Positions 31,161-39,304 of a DNA stretch of 64,000 nucleotides are shown here, in pieces. How positions within the stretch are numbered: position 1 is the stretch's first letter; every line of letters starts with the position of its first letter. Below the pieces are notes generated by a model. It did not search any database, was not told the DNA's origin, and saw only the letters and a list, made by a program, of their open reading frames with translations. This DNA is from Imperialibacter sp965651695 (lineage in GTDB: Bacteria; Bacteroidota; Bacteroidia; Cytophagales; Cyclobacteriaceae). The DNA is taken from NCBI GenBank assembly GCA_965651695.1, contig CBFGTI010000003.1, positions 1 through 64,000 of the forward strand, given 5' to 3'. Both the position numbers and the translations under genes were made by a program.

Positions 31161-33932
31161 TCAGGTGCTTGGGAGGCCTTCGTAAAGTTTCCGCCCGTAC
31201 TTGAACGCTTCCGTGGCCCAAAGTACCATTGACGACAGCGCAACAAGCAAGAGAAAGCTTCCGTAGCCAATAGGACCAAAGCCGAAGATTCCCTGAAAAA
31301 ACGGGATAAAAATAATGGCGATTGTAATGATTGACGAGGATAGCATGGTGATGGTAACGTAGATATTCGAAAACAGGCCGATTTCCATCAGCGACTTTTT
31401 AAGCGACCGCATATTGTAAAGATTGAAGAGCTGCGTAAACGACATTACCGTAAATGCAGCGCTTCGGGCCGTTTCAATCCCATAGGGCAGAAAGTGCCTG
31501 TGGGCAGCAATAGTCAGCCCGGCCATTATGGCCACATTCAGCAGAAGAAAGGGCAGGATGTTTTTGTTGAGAATTCGCTCATCTTTTTTTAAAGGCTTCT
31601 CCCGCAGCACTTCGCCATGCCCTTTCTCAGCAGCCAGGGCCATATCGCCTATGCCGTCGGTTACCAGGTTAAGCCACAGTATCTGTATAGCCGTAAGGGG
31701 CACTGGCATAGCCAGCGAAACAGCTGCGATGAGCGTGGTGATCTCCGCCGCGTTGGTGGTGATAAGGAAGTAACTCGCCTGCCTGGCATTGGTAAACACA
31801 ATGCGGCCTTCTTCAATGGCACTTACTATGGTTGCAAAATTATCGTCGGCAAGCACAAGTTTGGCCGAACTTCGGGCTACATCAGTGCCCATTATGCCCA
31901 TGGCAATTCCCACGTCGGCTTTTTTTAATGCCGGGGCGTCGTTCACGCCATCGCCCGTCATGGCAATCAGCTGGCCCATTTGCTGGAGCCGCTCGGCTAC
32001 TTTAAGCTTTGTACCCGGGCTAAGCCTGGCAAGTACGTTAACAGAGGAAATGGCATCGTCAAATTCCTGCGCGTCCAACGCCAGCAATTGCTCTTCGGTA
32101 AGTGCCACGGTTTGGCCTTCCTCTCCGTCGCGTAATATGCCCACGCTTCTGGCTATGGCTACGGCCGTGCTAATGTGGTCGCCTGTGGCCATTATTACCC
32201 TTATTCCGGCTTTCCGGCAATTCTGTATTGCTTCTTTTGCCTCTGCCCTTGGCGGGTCGAGCATTCCCGCAAGCCCGGTAAACACGAGGTCGTTTACGTC
32301 ATCTTTGTCAAAGTCGCTTTTATGCCAGGGTTTATAAGCAAGCGCAATTACCCGCATGGCCTGCGACGACCATTCGTTCACCTTATTTTTAATTTCGCCG
32401 GCAACTGCGTTATCCATTGGTTTTTCTTCATCCCGGTGAAGAAACTTGCCTGAAAGAGCGAGAATTTTTTCTGGCGCACCCACTACCAGCAAGCTGCTTT
32501 TGCCCCCTTCATTTACCAGTGTAGCCCGCAGCTTCAGGTTAGAGTTAAAGGGCAAATCGCTGGTTTTTTCTATTGCAGGGAGTGCCGCCGCCATTCCGCC
32601 TTTTCGTGCGAGTACCAGTAATGCCCCCTCGGTGGGGTCGCCACTCAGCTCGTAGGTGTCGCTTGCGCTGACGTGCCTGATTGATGCATTGTTGGAGTAA
32701 GCTGCTATTTTCAGAAGCTGTGGCAGGGCAGGATGGCCCGCTGGTTCTATTACCACATTGTTGCTGACGAAATTTCCCGCGGGAAACCAGCCCTCTCCCG
32801 TTACCTCTATGTCATTAAGGCTACCGTCCGGCACAAAGATCTTCCGCACTGTGAGAGCGTTTTCAGTAAGAGTGCCTGTTTTGTCGGTAATGATGGTCGA
32901 TACTGCGCCGAGCGTTTCAGTGGAGGTAAATTCTCTTACTATGGCGTTTCGCTTGGCCATGCGGTGGGTACCAATGGCCAATACTACGGCAATGATTGAC
33001 GGAAGCCCCTCGGGTATGGTAGATACCATGGCTGCCACCGAAATAAGGAAGAGCTCTTTTAGTTCCAAATCGAGCATGAACCACCCAACGGCGAATAAAA
33101 CCGCGGCAAATAGCACACTGGCTACACCCATTTGCGCTGCCAGCTTGTTGATCTTCTGCTGGAAGTGCGATTTACCCGATTTAATGCTGCTCAGGGTAGC
33201 GGCTACCCGGCCAATTTCGGTATTGATGCCCGTTCCTGTCACAACTGCTTTACCGTAGCCTGCCACCACAAAGGTGCCTTTCCATAACATGTTTTTACGG
33301 TCGGCCATGGGAGTCACCAGCCCGATTGGCTCCGTAAATTTCGACTCAGGCAACGACTCCCCCGTAAGCGCCGACTCAACGGTGCGTATGTTGCGGGCAT
33401 CAACCAAACGACCGTCGGCAGGTATGCCATCTCCTTCTTCCAGCACCACAATATCCCCCGGCACAAGCTCTCTTGCGTGCACAACCAGTTGTTCGCCCTC
33501 TCTTATTACCTTGGCTTGCGGATTAAGCATTTTTTTAAGTGCACTTACGGCTGTTTCTGCCCGCATTTCCATAAAAAAGCCGATGGAGGCATCTATCAGC
33601 ACCACGGCCATAATAATGTAAACGTCCACGACATTGCCGGTCAGGTAAGAAAGCACGGCGGCAAGCAGGAGAACAAGCACGAGCAAACTCTTGAACTGCT
33701 TCAAAAATAAAAGCCAGAGGGGCTCATGTGCTGCTTCGCTAATTTCGTTGGGGCCGAACTGCGCCCTACGGGTTTTCACGTCTTCGTCGCTCAGCCCTTC
33801 CGTTGTCGATTTTAGCCGCCTCAGTACTTCCTGTGCTGTCAGTTGGTAAACTTCCTTCGCCACATCTTCAGCGTCAGGTAGTTTTGCTTTTTCTGTAACG
33901 CCCCGGGGGGGGCTGGTATAGTTGCCCATCAT
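31161..33932 (-). CDS. P2-type cation-transporting ATPase (second of two; Ca2+-pump-like)
   Basis: About 923 residues with the motifs TGESLPE, PEGLPSI, DKTGTLTENAL and TGDGVNDAPAL, and ten membrane helices. M5 has NAAEIT and M6 has NLVTDGIGDMAL, matching the NxxTD cation site of SERCA-like Ca2+ pumps, unlike the ATPase at 23370. The start is placed at 33932 (MMGNYTSPP). The upstream ATG at 33962 lies inside the predicted -7 element TAAAATGC, so it should not be translated. It is divergent from ppsA, and each gene has its own two-box promoter. Confidence 0.93.
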   Translation of the reverse strand: MMGNYTSPPRGVTEKAKLPDAEDVAKEVYQLTAQEVLRRLKSTTEGLSDEDVKTRRAQFGPNEISEAAHEPLWLLFLKQFKSLLVLVLLLAAVLSYLTGNVVDVYIIMAVVLIDASIGFFMEMRAETAVSALKKMLNPQAKVIREGEQLVVHARELVPGDIVVLEEGDGIPADGRLVDARNIRTVESALTGESLPESKFTEPIGLVTPMADRKNMLWKGTFVVAGYGKAVVTGTGINTEIGRVAATLSSIKSGKSHFQQKINKLAAQMGVASVLFAAVLFAVGWFMLDLELKELFLISVAAMVSTIPEGLPSIIAVVLAIGTHRMAKRNAIVREFTSTETLGAVSTIITDKTGTLTENALTVRKIFVPDGSLNDIEVTGEGWFPAGNFVSNNVVIEPAGHPALPQLLKIAAYSNNASIRHVSASDTYELSGDPTEGALLVLARKGGMAAALPAIEKTSDLPFNSNLKLRATLVNEGGKSSLLVVGAPEKILALSGKFLHRDEEKPMDNAVAGEIKNKVNEWSSQAMRVIALAYKPWHKSDFDKDDVNDLVFTGLAGMLDPPRAEAKEAIQNCRKAGIRVIMATGDHISTAVAIARSVGILRDGEEGQTVALTEEQLLALDAQEFDDAISSVNVLARLSPGTKLKVAERLQQMGQLIAMTGDGVNDAPALKKADVGIAMGIMGTDVARSSAKLVLADDNFATIVSAIEEGRIVFTNARQASYFLITTNAAEITTLIAAVSLAMPVPLTAIQILWLNLVTDGIGDMALAAEKGHGEVLREKPLKKDERILNKNILPFLLLNVAIMAGLTIAAHRHFLPYGIETARSAAFTVMSFTQLFNLYNMRSLKKSLMEIGLFSNIYVTITMLSSSIITIAIIFIPFFQGIFGFGPIGYGSFLLLVALSSMVLWATEAFKYGRKLYEGLPST

Positions 33933-33958
33933 TATGTGCCAAACTGGCTTATGAACCG

Positions 33959-34023
33959 GCATTTTACAGCAAATCCGCCATTCCGGGAATGATAGGAGTC
34001 AGGGCCGTACCGGATTCAAGTCA
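33959..34023 (-). promoter_or_regulatory. Two-box Crp-type promoter for the second P-type ATPase
   Basis: Minus strand: distal box TGA-CTTGAA-TCC (34023-34012, one mismatch). Proximal box TGACTCCTATCAT (34001-33989) is perfect, 22 bp on. TAAAATGC starts at 33966 after 22 bp. Confidence 0.55.
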
Positions 34024-34120
34024 TGTTAGGAACCTGCCGCCAAATTACTGTGATCAATCGGCCAAAAAACATAAGCCCTCAGAGAATAACTGGTTAGCGA
34101 CTGGCTTGCACTACAGCTTA

Positions 34121-34185
34121 TGACCATAATCACGCTGCTGCCTGATGGCGGTCATCCGGAAAAAAGACTTATTGGCTTAGGTTTA
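34121..34185 (+). promoter_or_regulatory. Two-box Crp-type promoter for ppsA
   Basis: Perfect boxes TGACCATAATCA at 34121 and TGATGGCGGTCAT at 34143-34155, 22 bp apart. After 22 bp comes TAGGTTTA at 34178. This lies inside the longest open frame of ppsA and supports the downstream start at 34216. Confidence 0.65.
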
Positions 34186-34215
34186 CTTTACTATTCCGGC
34201 TTTACTATAGAAGCG

Positions 34216-36636
34216 ATGCAACACTTCACTATCTCCTTCAAGCGCCTGACTATGGCCGACCTGGCCAGTGTTGGTGGAAAAAATGCTTCTCTCGGCGAAA
34301 TGATCAGGCACCTCTCACCTTACGGTATCAGGGTACCCGATGGTTTCGCGATCACCGTAGAAGCCTGGCACGAATTCCTCGCATCGAATAAACTGACAGA
34401 AAAAATCGACCAGCTTTGCAGCAGCATCAACTCCAAAACACTCGATGGCTTGCCGGAAGTGGGAAAAACGTGCCGGAGTCTCGTGCTGGCAGGCACACTG
34501 CCCGTTGGTGTGTCAAAAGCCATTGCCAAAGCCTACCGCGACATGGCCAAAGAATATGGCAACAGCCCATCGGTGGCAGTGCGAAGCAGCGCTACCGCCG
34601 AGGATTCTCCCACAGCCAGCTTTGCGGGGCAGCACGAGTCGTATCTCAATGTGCATGGAGAAGAGGCGCTCCTTGAGGCCGTAAAGCACTGTTACGCTTC
34701 TTTGTTCAACGACAGGGCCATTAAATACCGGATCGACAACGCATTCCCGCACATGCAGGTTGGCCTCTCGGTTGGCGTGCAGCTAATGGTGCGGTCCGAC
34801 AAAGGCAGTGCCGGGGTCGCTTTCACCATTGAGCCCGAAAGTGGCAATAAAAATCTCGTGTACATCACAGGAGCCTGGGGCCTGGGCGAGAGCGTTGTGC
34901 AGGGCGCTGTAAACACCGATGAGTTTTACCTGTTCAAACCGACCATCGGGCTGGACCGGAATAGCCTGGTATACCGGCGTTTGGGCGACAAAGCACAGAT
35001 GATGGTATATGGGGGCAAAGACGGTAAAAATACTGCCTGGAAAAACACCCCGCAGGCATTGAGAGATCAGTATGTGCTGTCGGACGACGAACTGCTGCTG
35101 CTGGGCAAATGGTGCTACGATATCGAAAAACACTACAAGCTGCCCATGGATATAGAATGGGCCAAAGATGGCATTAACGATCAGCTGTACATTATTCAGG
35201 CCAGGCCCGAAACAGTGCATGGGCAGCGAAAAACGCTGGAGCTGAAAGAATATGCCCTCAAAGCCACCGCCGCCCCGCTGCTCTCAGGCAAGGCGGTCGG
35301 CCGGTCGGTCGTAAGCGGCAGAGTGTGCATTGTACGGTCGCTGGCCGATGCCGGTAAGCTGCAGCAGGGCGACATCATCGTGGCCGACATCACCAACCCC
35401 GACTGGAATGCGCTGCTGCGAAAAGCCATTTGCATTGTTACCAATAAGGGCGGCAGAACCAGCCATGCAAGCATAGTTGCCAGAGAGCTGGGAATACCGG
35501 CGGTGGTGGGCACATTGCAGGCTACTGAAAAGCTCTCCGACGGGCAGGTAGTTACAGTTTCCTGTGCAGGCGGCGACACCGGTTTTGTGTACGAAGGAAA
35601 GGTGGACTGGACCGAGAGCACTATTCCCATCGACCGCCTTACCGAAACATCCACCAAACCAATGGTGATATTGGCCGATCCGGAAAAAGCCCTTCTGTAC
35701 GCTTCTTACCCCAATGCAGGTGTTGGCCTTCTGCGAATGGAGTTCATTATCAGCAATAGCCTGCAGGTTCACCCTATGGCACTGGTTAAGTTCGACGAGC
35801 TATCCTCAGCCACCGAAAAGAAGCAGATAGAGGCGCTAACCCGGCACTATTCCGACAAAAAGCAATTCTTCGTGGATAAACTGGCAGAAGCAATTGCGCT
35901 GGTGGCGGCGGCTTTCTCGCCACGGCCGGTAATTGTTCGTATGAGCGACTTTAAAACCAACGAATACGCCACACTACTCGGCGGGAGGCAGTTTGAACCG
36001 GGTGAAGAAAACCCCATGCTTGGTTTCAGAGGGGCCAGCCGCTACTACCACGAACGCTACAGGCAGGGCTTCGGCCTCGAGTGCCAGGCCATCAAAAAGG
36101 TGCGCGACGAAATGGGGCTCACCAATGTAAAAGTGATGATCCCCTTTTGCCGCACAGTTGAAGAAGGCCGGAAAGTGCTGGAGGTGATGGCCGGCTTCGG
36201 ACTGGAGCAGGCAACAAACGGGCTCGAGGTGTATGTAATGGCCGAAATACCCAGCAATATTTTACTTGCCGGACAGTTTGCCGAAATCTTCGACGGGTTT
36301 TCAATAGGTTCCAACGACCTCACCCAGCTGACCCTTGGCATCGACCGTGACTCGGCTATCATCAGCGATTTGTTTGACGAAAACAACGAAGCGGTAACGA
36401 TGCTGATCCGCCACCTGGTAGAAACCGCGCACAAAAAGAAAGTGGAGGTGGGGCTTTGCGGGCAGGCTCCGAGCGACTACCCGGATTTTGCCCGCTTCCT
36501 CGTGTCGTGTGGCATCGATACCATTTCGTTCAACCCCGACGCCCTCGTTAAAGGAATCGAAAATATAATGAAAGCCGAGCGTGAGGTGCCTTTGGTGCAA
36601 CCGCGGGTGCAACCGCGGGTGCAACCTCACCTTTAG
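34216..36636 (+). CDS. ppsA: Phosphoenolpyruvate synthase
   Basis: About 806 residues. It makes PEP, AMP and phosphate from pyruvate and ATP for gluconeogenesis. The ATG at 34216 precedes the conserved MADLASVGGKNASLGEM. The N-terminal ATP-grasp domain carries AVRSSATAEDSPTASFAGQHES, the central swivelling domain the phospho-His in GGRTSHASIVARELGIP, and the C-terminal PEP-binding barrel ends with GLCGQAPSDYPDFARFLV and its catalytic Cys. The C-terminus carries VQPRVQPRVQPHL, encoded by a 12-bp tandem repeat and not typical of the family. The two-box promoter suggests induction with the stress island, as seen for PEP synthase genes in other anaerobic or stationary-phase regulons. Confidence 0.95.
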   Translation: MQHFTISFKRLTMADLASVGGKNASLGEMIRHLSPYGIRVPDGFAITVEAWHEFLASNKLTEKIDQLCSSINSKTLDGLPEVGKTCRSLVLAGTLPVGVSKAIAKAYRDMAKEYGNSPSVAVRSSATAEDSPTASFAGQHESYLNVHGEEALLEAVKHCYASLFNDRAIKYRIDNAFPHMQVGLSVGVQLMVRSDKGSAGVAFTIEPESGNKNLVYITGAWGLGESVVQGAVNTDEFYLFKPTIGLDRNSLVYRRLGDKAQMMVYGGKDGKNTAWKNTPQALRDQYVLSDDELLLLGKWCYDIEKHYKLPMDIEWAKDGINDQLYIIQARPETVHGQRKTLELKEYALKATAAPLLSGKAVGRSVVSGRVCIVRSLADAGKLQQGDIIVADITNPDWNALLRKAICIVTNKGGRTSHASIVARELGIPAVVGTLQATEKLSDGQVVTVSCAGGDTGFVYEGKVDWTESTIPIDRLTETSTKPMVILADPEKALLYASYPNAGVGLLRMEFIISNSLQVHPMALVKFDELSSATEKKQIEALTRHYSDKKQFFVDKLAEAIALVAAAFSPRPVIVRMSDFKTNEYATLLGGRQFEPGEENPMLGFRGASRYYHERYRQGFGLECQAIKKVRDEMGLTNVKVMIPFCRTVEEGRKVLEVMAGFGLEQATNGLEVYVMAEIPSNILLAGQFAEIFDGFSIGSNDLTQLTLGIDRDSAIISDLFDENNEAVTMLIRHLVETAHKKKVEVGLCGQAPSDYPDFARFLVSCGIDTISFNPDALVKGIENIMKAEREVPLVQPRVQPRVQPHL
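36595..36631. repeat. 12-bp tandem repeat at the 3' end of ppsA
   Basis: GGTGCAACCGCG is repeated about two and a half times in frame, giving VQPRVQPRVQPHL. The unit length equals that of the GGCTGGAAGCCC family, but the sequence differs. Confidence 0.65.
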
Positions 36637-36669
36637 CAGCTTGTTAGCGGTTCTGCAATAAGCTGTAGA

Positions 36670-37770
36670 TTACTCGCTTACGGCCACGGCAATTTTTGAA
36701 TCGGCTGTGCCATAGTAGAGGTACCACTTGCCCTTGTACTCCACCAGGCCTTCCAAAAAACACACGTTATTCACCTGCCCGGTTATTTCATAGTCCTTAT
36801 CGGGCTTGAAGAAATAAGTCTCCGACCGGTCCTTCACGGCCGAAGGGTCGTTAATATCAAAAAGTATCTGGCCAGCGGCATAGGTACCCTCCGGCAACGC
36901 CTTATCGCCGCCTTCCGCCTTATTTCTGCTGTTGTAAATGAGCAAAATGCCCTGCTCCGTAATAAACGCCTGTGGCCCCGGCTCTACCAGGTCGCTGTCG
37001 AACTTGCCTGCCCGCGGGCCAAAAACAGGCTTCAGTTTGTATTCTCCCTCACCGGCTTGTGCGTCTGTTACCGGGGTCCAGTTAATAAGGTCATCCGACC
37101 AGGCCAGGTAGATGTTGGTATCGCCCCAGTACATCCAGTACTTCCCATTTATTTTAGTGGCAATAAATTTATCACCATCTTTTTTGCTCACAATCGACCC
37201 CGACTTCGACCACACGTCTACGTACTTGCCACCCTCGGCCGCCAAAAACACCGGCCCATGCTTGGTCCAGGTCAGCAAGTCTTCTGATGAGGCAACCAGG
37301 AGCCTCGCAATGGAGCCGTCGTAAGCAGTGTAGGTCATGTAGTAGCGGCCCGCCCGGCTTTCCACAATGCGGGGGTCTTCGCAGCCTCCTTCCCATTCGT
37401 ACACCTTCACCGAGTCATTTTCCGGGTAAAACACCGGCTCCGGCAGTCTTTCAAAGTTTACGCCATCATTGCTTGTAGCCAGTCCTATTCTCGAGGTACC
37501 CGCATACTTGCCCACCCTGTCTTCGGCCCGGTACAACAAGTGCACCTGCCCGTTGCGCACCACCGCAGTTGGGTTAAAAACGTCCTTCGCTTCCCAAAAC
37601 ACGCTGTCTTGCCGTACGGGGCACCAGAAGGCCGTGTTTTCGAGGGGAGTCAGTATGGGATTGGCCCCATCATCTTTCACAAAAGGTCCCAGCTGCCAGT
37701 TTTGCGGTGGCTTTTCGGGTGTGCAGGCAACAAAAGAGAAAAAAATAAGAGCTACAAAAATACCTTTCAT
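36670..37770 (-). CDS. GH130-like beta-propeller lipoprotein (glycosidase/phosphorylase)
   Basis: A 366-residue lipoprotein starting at the ATG at 37770, which opens a lipoprotein signal (MKGIFVALIFFSFVAC). The mature part is a five-bladed propeller resembling GH130 (formerly DUF377): VFNPTAVVRNGQVHLLYRAEDR, RIGLATSNDGVNFERLPEPVFYP, GCEDPRIVESRAGRYYMTYTAYDG and DLVEPGPQAFITEQGILLIYNSR. GH130 members act on beta-mannosides by phosphorolysis or hydrolysis; which applies is not clear. Location is outer membrane or periplasm. It is convergent with ppsA and divergent from radC. A GH113-like mannanase-type gene lies elsewhere in the window (55514). Confidence 0.87.
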   Translation of the reverse strand: MKGIFVALIFFSFVACTPEKPPQNWQLGPFVKDDGANPILTPLENTAFWCPVRQDSVFWEAKDVFNPTAVVRNGQVHLLYRAEDRVGKYAGTSRIGLATSNDGVNFERLPEPVFYPENDSVKVYEWEGGCEDPRIVESRAGRYYMTYTAYDGSIARLLVASSEDLLTWTKHGPVFLAAEGGKYVDVWSKSGSIVSKKDGDKFIATKINGKYWMYWGDTNIYLAWSDDLINWTPVTDAQAGEGEYKLKPVFGPRAGKFDSDLVEPGPQAFITEQGILLIYNSRNKAEGGDKALPEGTYAAGQILFDINDPSAVKDRSETYFFKPDKDYEITGQVNNVCFLEGLVEYKGKWYLYYGTADSKIAVAVSE

Positions 37771-37888
37771 AAATACCAATAATTTGAGGATGATAGAAAA
37801 AGCTAACATTCCAGTTAAAAATCTTATGTTTGAAACCTTCGAAGATAAAGAAAGTCCAATTAATAGGAAGTTTTTTGTCGCTCGGGAG

Positions 37889-37896
37889 TATGTTTG
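37889..37896 (+). promoter_or_regulatory. Bacteroidota -7 element for radC
   Basis: TATGTTTG matches TAnnTTTG exactly and lies 20 bp before the ATG at 37917. No Crp-type box is near. The upstream -33 element is not clear. Confidence 0.55.
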
Positions 37897-37916
37897 TTTT
37901 ACAAAAAAAACCAGCC

Positions 37917-38624
37917 ATGCCTGTTTCAAAATATGCCAACCCCTTGTCCATCAAAAGCTGGGCTGAAGACGACCGCCCCCGCGAAAAGCTCATGTTTAAG
38001 GGAAAGGCCTCGCTCTCCGATGCCGAGCTGCTGGCTATCCTTATAAACTCCGGCACCCGCAAGCATACCGCTGTAGATTTGGCCAAAATGATTCTGCAAA
38101 AAGCAAACAATGATTTGAACGCCCTGGGTAAATTCACCATTTCCGATTTTACGGCCTTTGAGGGAATCGGGCAGGCTCGGGCTATCACTATTATGGCAGC
38201 ATTGGAGCTTGGCCGCCGCCGGAAGGCCTTAGCCCCCAATATAAAAGCCGAGGTAATTACGAGCAGGGATGCTTATAATTTAATGAGGCCACATTTGATG
38301 GACCTACCGCACGAGGAGTTTTGGGTAATCTTCCTCAATAGAGCGGGCCGGGTACTTTTGGTGCAACAGGTAAGTGTAGGTGGCACCGTGGGTACAGTAG
38401 CCGATCCAAAGGTGATTTTTAAAAAAGCGCTTGAAATACAGGGCTGCGCTCGTTTAATTTTGGTGCATAATCACCCGTCGGGAAATCCACAACCCAGTCA
38501 GGCTGATATTAACCTTACCCGGTCGATGAAAGCGGCTGGAAAAGTGTTGCAGCTCGATGTAGTGGATCACGTGATTTATGCTGAACATGGGTTTTACAGC
38601 TTTGCAGACGAATCAATGATGTAG
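37917..38624 (+). CDS. radC: RadC family protein (JAB/MPN domain)
   Basis: About 235 residues. An N-terminal UPF0758 part with a helix-hairpin-helix (LGKFTISDFTAFEGIGQARAITIMAALELGRR) precedes a JAB/MPN metalloprotease-like domain with the zinc motif HNHPSGNPQPSQADI and upstream Glu in LPHEEFWVIFLN. The start MPVSKYANPLSIKSW is preferred because a consensus -7 element lies just upstream. The family was named for DNA repair, but direct evidence for that role is weak. It is followed 4 bp later by the DUF1684 gene. Confidence 0.93.
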   Translation: MPVSKYANPLSIKSWAEDDRPREKLMFKGKASLSDAELLAILINSGTRKHTAVDLAKMILQKANNDLNALGKFTISDFTAFEGIGQARAITIMAALELGRRRKALAPNIKAEVITSRDAYNLMRPHLMDLPHEEFWVIFLNRAGRVLLVQQVSVGGTVGTVADPKVIFKKALEIQGCARLILVHNHPSGNPQPSQADINLTRSMKAAGKVLQLDVVDHVIYAEHGFYSFADESMM

Positions 38625-38628
38625 CAAC

Positions 38629-39228
38629 ATGAGAGGATATAGACTAATTATAAGCCTGGTGGCAGTAGTAACAGGCATCGCCATTTTTATTATGAACTCC
38701 TCTGGCTCTGATGAAGATTACATCAGAGAAGTGGAGGAAGAGAGGGCTGAGAAGGAAGAGTTTATGCGTACATCCGATGCCTCTCCTTTTAAAGAAAAGC
38801 CTTTTGAAGGCCTTAAGTACTACCCTGTAAACCCCGAGTACAAAGTAATGGCCAACGTGAGGCAGCTGGACACAAAGGAGCTGGTTGAACTGCCCACAAG
38901 CGACGGCAAGGTTGAAAAGTACCAGAAATACGCCGTGGCCGAATTTAACCTGAAGGGCGAAAGGCACCAGCTAACACTGCTCCGGCAGGTTGCCCAGGGC
39001 ATGCAGCGGGTAACTTTCCTCGCCTTTGCCGATCAAACCAGCGGAGAAACTACCTACGGCGGTGGCCGCTACCTGGACGTGTCGGTAAAAAATGCCCGCC
39101 AGATTGCCCTCGATTTCAATAAAGCATACAACCCTTATTGCGACTATAACCCCACGTATTCTTGCCCCCTTCCTTTAAAGGAAAACATTTTGACAGTGGC
39201 TATTGAGGCGGGAGAAAAAACCTACTGA
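38629..39228 (+). CDS. DUF1684 family protein
   Basis: A 199-residue protein with an N-terminal membrane anchor (LIISLVAVVTGIAIFIM) followed by a charged linker. The DUF1684 domain shows FLAFADQTSGETTYGGGRYLDV and the signature DFNKAYNPYCDYNPTYSCPLPLKEN, with AIEAGEK at the end. The family is widespread in Bacteroidota and actinobacteria, has a conserved YNPxC core and no established activity. It lies 4 bp downstream of radC and 76 bp upstream of pheT. It is probably extracytoplasmic. Confidence 0.88.
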   Translation: MRGYRLIISLVAVVTGIAIFIMNSSGSDEDYIREVEEERAEKEEFMRTSDASPFKEKPFEGLKYYPVNPEYKVMANVRQLDTKELVELPTSDGKVEKYQKYAVAEFNLKGERHQLTLLRQVAQGMQRVTFLAFADQTSGETTYGGGRYLDVSVKNARQIALDFNKAYNPYCDYNPTYSCPLPLKENILTVAIEAGEKTY

Positions 39229-39304
39229 AGTTCCCTTTACCTTGCTGCTATTTCCTTAATTTTACGGCCTTGTTTCAAAAAAAATAGAACGAACCTCACA
39301 GGGG

